Origin: Rhizobiaceae bacterium
GTDB taxonomy: Bacteria > Pseudomonadota > Alphaproteobacteria > Rhizobiales > Rhizobiaceae
Assembly: GCA_004299545.1 (NCBI GenBank)
Contig: SCRB01000169.1
Coordinates: 1-6,479, forward strand
DNA length: 6,479 bases
Direction of reading: 5' to 3'
A program made the position numbers and the translations under genes. The stretch's first letter is position 1. The number at the start of each line of letters is the position of its first letter. Below, piece after piece: positions 1 through 6,479 of the stretch. The notes below the pieces were generated by a model that saw only the letters and a program-made list of their open reading frames with translations, was not told the DNA's origin and made no database searches.

Positions 1-20
1 TCCGATCCATGACTTTCTCC
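1..20 (-). other. Possible start of a further gene beyond the left edge
   Basis: On the minus strand GGGAG is followed by AAAGTC and then ATG at 8-10, giving Met-Asp-Arg before the window ends. The GGAG-to-ATG spacing of 6 nt copies that of the rpoC ribosome site. The ATG would lie 79 nt after the rpoC stop and 30 nt past the hairpin at 41-66. Three codons are too few to identify a product. They do not match the usual start of ribosomal protein S12 (MPTVNQL), which often follows rpoC. This may equally be chance. Confidence 0.3.
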
Positions 21-40
21 CGTTCCTTCCGCCCGATGCA

Positions 41-66
41 GAAAGGGGGCCGCGCGGCCCCCTTTC
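41..66 (-). terminator. Probable transcription terminator after rpoC
   Basis: This 26-nt stretch is a perfect palindrome, with half-site GAAAGGGGGCCGC. As RNA it can form an 11-bp stem around a GCGC tetraloop. It begins 23 nt after the rpoC stop codon. The AAA and TTT flanks of the GC core are typical of an intrinsic terminator, and the symmetry would allow action in either direction. The T-run is short (TTTC, then TGCATC), so efficiency may be moderate. Position, stem strength and absence of other stems nearby support the call. Confidence 0.8.
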
Positions 67-89
67 GAACAACTATCGCCGAAATACCG

Positions 90-4286
<4,197 letters not shown>

Positions 4287-4292
4287 GCCATT

Positions 4293-4298
4293 CTCCTT
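4293..4298 (-). promoter_or_regulatory. Shine-Dalgarno site of rpoC
   Basis: On the minus strand AAGGAG is followed by AATGGC and then the ATG at 4286. A six-base purine match at 6-nt spacing is a strong ribosome binding site. It decides the rpoC start in favour of 4286 over the upstream in-frame ATG at 4331 and the internal ATG five codons downstream (MNLFNPQ). Confidence 0.9.
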
Positions 4299-4301
4299 GT
4301 G

Positions 4302-4320
4302 GGGCTCCGTGATAAAGCCC
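4302..4320 (-). repeat. Small hairpin just upstream of the rpoC ribosome site
   Basis: GGGCT and AGCCC form a 5-bp stem around a 9-nt loop, ending 3 nt before the AAGGAG of rpoC. Because it is so close it could affect ribosome access, but a five-base stem arises easily by chance in GC-rich DNA. It is listed because it is the third stem in a 137-nt spacer. Confidence 0.3.
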
Positions 4321-4343
4321 TCTTCGTGCAATTCTGCCTACAT

Positions 4344-4376
4344 GCCCGGCCGGCGTCTGGGGGAAGGCGGCCGGGC
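4344..4376 (-). repeat. Second inverted repeat in the rpoB-rpoC spacer
   Basis: GCCCGGCCG at 4344-4352 and CGGCCGGGC at 4368-4376 form a perfect 9-bp, all-GC stem with a 15-nt loop. It lies 14 nt beyond the first hairpin in transcription order and 57 nt upstream of the rpoC start. No T-tract follows (ATGTAGGCAG), so strong termination is not expected. Its role is unknown; RNA processing or tuning of the rpoB to rpoC read-through are inferences. Confidence 0.65.
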
Positions 4377-4390
4377 GGAGCGATGTCGAA

Positions 4391-4416
4391 CGAGGGGTGC
4401 CGTGAAGCACCCCTCG
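4391..4416 (-). repeat. Inverted repeat (hairpin) directly after rpoB stop
   Basis: CGAGGGGTGC and GCACCCCTCG form a perfect 10-bp stem. Read on the minus strand the loop is TTCACG. The stem starts 7 nt after the rpoB stop codon. The sequence that follows is TTCGACATCG, with no run of T, so it does not look like a classic intrinsic terminator. A partial attenuator, an RNase processing site, or a structure protecting the rpoB 3' end are all possible; the sequence alone does not separate them. Confidence 0.75.
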
Positions 4417-4423
4417 CCCATCA

Positions 4424-6479
<2,056 letters not shown>

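Noticed and set aside
4287..4331. rpoC start at the upstream in-frame ATG at 4331 (adds 15 residues)
   Set aside because: The added residues ([15 protein letters not shown]) run through the Shine-Dalgarno site and have no counterpart in the beta' family. The ATG at 4286 has the ribosome site at ideal spacing.
4287..4423. A separate rpoC promoter in the spacer
   Set aside because: I looked for TTGAC-like and TATA-like boxes at about 17-nt spacing on the minus strand. TTGCAC and CTTTAT occur but not at workable spacing, and the spacer is mostly GC-rich stems.

Overview
The window holds one transcription unit read entirely on the minus strand. It runs from right to left: the C-terminal half of rpoB (RNA polymerase beta subunit, its 5' end cut by the right edge), a 137-nt spacer, the complete rpoC (beta' subunit, 1398 aa), and a short tail with a hairpin terminator close to the left edge. 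Nearly every base is coding. The plus strand has long open frames, but these are mirror images of rpoC and rpoB and encode nothing I recognise.

The DNA is GC-rich. Both proteins look proteobacterial: beta' carries the large SI3 insertion in its trigger loop, and beta carries an insertion at the SI2 position. Beta ends in a short extra tail beyond the E. coli C-terminus, and beta' is about 1400 aa. Together with details such as the [18 protein letters not shown] stretch of beta', this suggests an alphaproteobacterium of the order Hyphomicrobiales (Rhizobiales). A Mesorhizobium/Phyllobacteriaceae relative is plausible, but the family assignment is a recollection of similar sequences, not a search result.

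Layout: 4424-6479, rpoB 3' part with both active-site lysines; 4287-4423, a spacer with two perfect GC-rich inverted repeats, a smaller hairpin, and a strong Shine-Dalgarno site for rpoC; 90-4286, rpoC with both zinc sites, the catalytic NADFDGDQM motif, bridge helix and trigger loop all intact; 41-66, a perfect 26-nt palindrome that probably terminates the message; 8-20, a ribosome-site-plus-ATG arrangement that may start another gene beyond the left edge.

The two proteins form the catalytic core of RNA polymerase, and their co-transcription supplies the subunits together. I found no mobile element, CRISPR array, tRNA or rRNA, and no sign of a new system. The second-look items are modest: the structured rpoB-rpoC spacer, the 4.6-kb antisense open frame and the codon bias behind it, changes at the ppGpp site 1 positions of beta', and the possible gene start at the left edge.
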